A DNA stretch of 6,719 nucleotides. It comes from Acidobacteriota bacterium (GTDB lineage Bacteria; Acidobacteriota; Terriglobia; Terriglobales; Acidobacteriaceae). The position numbers and the translations under genes were made by a program. This document shows positions 6,103-6,719 of this stretch, one piece after another. The notes under the pieces were generated by a model. That model did not search any database. It was not told where the DNA came from and saw only the letters and a program-made list of their open reading frames with translations. Location of the stretch: the NCBI GenBank assembly GCA_021811745.1, contig JAJZNH010000604.1:1-6719 (forward strand), given 5' to 3'. Every line of letters starts with the position of its first letter. The first letter of the stretch is position 1.

Positions 6103-6639
6103 ATGATTGACAAGTTTTCGCTCTCGCTCACCCGCCGCGGCAGGCGCGGCGCGGCCACACCCAATGGCTTCACGCTGATGGAGTTGCTCATCGTCATCGC
6201 CATCATTCTGATCCTGATGCTCATGGCGATTCCCACAATCGGCAGCTTGAAGAAAAAGGCCAATGAGACTTCGGCCATCAACTCGGTACAGACGATCAAC
6301 AAAGCCGAGATTCAGTACGAATCCAGCTTTCCTGCCAACGGATATGCCTGCAACCTGTCGGCTTTGGGTGGCGATCCAAGCGCGGGCGCTCCCTCAGCGA
6401 CGGCCGCGCAGATTCTGCAGGGTGACATTACCTCTGGATACAAGGCCGGCTATATCTTCACGATCGGCAATTGCACCAAGGTGTCGATCAGTGGAACGGA
6501 TCGGATCACGGGCTACACGATCACTGCCGTGCCGCAGACCGTAGGCAAGACCGGCGACCGCGGCTTTTGCAGCGACCAGTTCGGCACCATCAAGTACGAC
6601 CCGGCCGGGGGCACCAACTGCACACAAAACCTCGAATGA
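6103..6639 (+). CDS. type IV pilin-like (class III signal) protein
   Basis: This 178-residue precursor carries a textbook prepilin leader: a 22-residue basic segment ending in NG, then FTLMELLIVIAIILILMLMA. The prepilin peptidase (PilD) would cut after G22, leaving F1 as the N-methylated residue and E5 as the glutamate needed for assembly. Residues 23-43 are the hydrophobic helix, packed in the filament core and anchoring the subunit in the inner membrane before assembly. The remaining globular domain has cysteines at 83, 124, 156 and 173 and motifs such as NKAEIQYESSFP and GDRGFCSDQFGTIKYDP. It is either a type IV pilus major or minor pilin or a type II secretion pseudopilin; the sequence alone does not decide. 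No assembly ATPase, platform or peptidase gene lies nearby in the window. The start at 6103 has GAGG at 6087-6090 (12-base spacing) and gives a normal leader. Its stop overlaps the next start (ATGA). Confidence 0.9.
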   Translation: MIDKFSLSLTRRGRRGAATPNGFTLMELLIVIAIILILMLMAIPTIGSLKKKANETSAINSVQTINKAEIQYESSFPANGYACNLSALGGDPSAGAPSATAAQILQGDITSGYKAGYIFTIGNCTKVSISGTDRITGYTITAVPQTVGKTGDRGFCSDQFGTIKYDPAGGTNCTQNLE

Positions 6640-6719
6640 AATACGGCACGCCCATACTGCGCGGCGGCCTTCTCTCTCTGGCCGCCGCGCTGCTCTGCAC
6701 CTGCATCTGCATGTTGAGC
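6636..6719 (+). CDS. N-terminal fragment of an exported or membrane-anchored protein
   Basis: An open frame begins at ATG 6636, overlapping the pilin stop codon as ATGA, and runs through the window end without a stop (28 codons seen). The residues begin MKYGTPILRGG and continue into a hydrophobic stretch, LLSLAAALLCTCIC. This has the n-region and h-region of a Sec signal peptide or a signal anchor. The cysteines do not sit in a good lipobox, so a lipoprotein is possible but not supported. The start is supported by the 4-base overlap, which implies translational coupling with the pilin gene, and by the immediate signal-like sequence. Its function cannot be read from 28 residues; a pilus-associated envelope protein is a guess from position. 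The codons for the hydrophobic stretch contain a perfect 11-bp hairpin. Confidence 0.6.
   Translation, partial: MKYGTPILRGGLLSLAAALLCTCICMLS
6659..6690 (+). repeat. 11-bp perfect GC-only inverted repeat inside the 5' coding region
   Basis: GCGCGGCGGCC (6659-6669) is the exact reverse complement of GGCCGCCGCGC (6680-6690), with a 10-base pyrimidine loop (TTCTCTCTCT) between. All stem bases are G or C, so the RNA hairpin would be very stable. It spans roughly codons 8-19 of the gene beginning at 6636. No T-run follows, so simple intrinsic termination is not supported. Confidence 0.55.

Noticed and set aside
5958..6302. 114-codon minus-strand frame antisense to the pilin start
   Set aside because: Its C-terminus is simply the translation of the heptamer repeats and its N-terminus is antisense to the pilin hydrophobic helix; no gene evidence.

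Overview
The window reads as ordinary chromosomal DNA from a GC-rich Gram-negative-type bacterium. The best guess is an Acidobacteriota member (Terriglobia-like), inferred from the combination of a DUF4254 protein, an exported DUF3617 protein, a TPR gene coupled to yvcK, an RlmN with an acidic insert, and a cysteine-containing type IV pilin-like protein. No rRNA or other phylogenetic marker is present, so this is a judgement and not a measurement.

Layout, left to right. (1) A DUF4254 gene (126-776, +) preceded by a possible promoter and an inverted repeat. (2) A strong sigma-70-like promoter (TTGACG, 17 nt, TATAAA) just after it drives a two-gene unit: a small TPR protein (924-1490, +) and yvcK (1487-2575, +). 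These two overlap by 4 bases (GTGA) and are probably translationally coupled. (3) A small exported DUF3617 protein (2676-3164, +) with a good ribosome binding site, followed by a putative terminator hairpin in the convergent gap. (4) rlmN (3274-4407, -), the radical-SAM adenine-C2 methyltransferase, with all expected cysteines and an Asp/Glu/Gly-rich insert. (5) A divergent 145-bp gap, then an M16B zinc metallopeptidase (4553-5833, +). (6) A 269-bp gap holding two opposed three-unit runs of a 7-base repeat around an internal hairpin, probably a dispersed intergenic repeat element. (7) A type IV pilin-like protein (6103-6639, +) overlapping by 4 bases (ATGA) the start of another gene whose hydrophobic N-terminus runs off the end of the window (6636-6719).

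The genes do not form one pathway. They cover housekeeping (rlmN, yvcK), envelope or surface functions (DUF3617, pilin, possibly DUF4254) and proteolysis (M16). I see no defence system, CRISPR array, phage, transposase, tRNA or rRNA gene, and nothing that convincingly amounts to a new biological system. The items most worth a second look are the heptamer-repeat element, the pilin with its coupled truncated partner (which carries an 11-bp perfect GC hairpin in its first codons), and the TPR-yvcK coupling.
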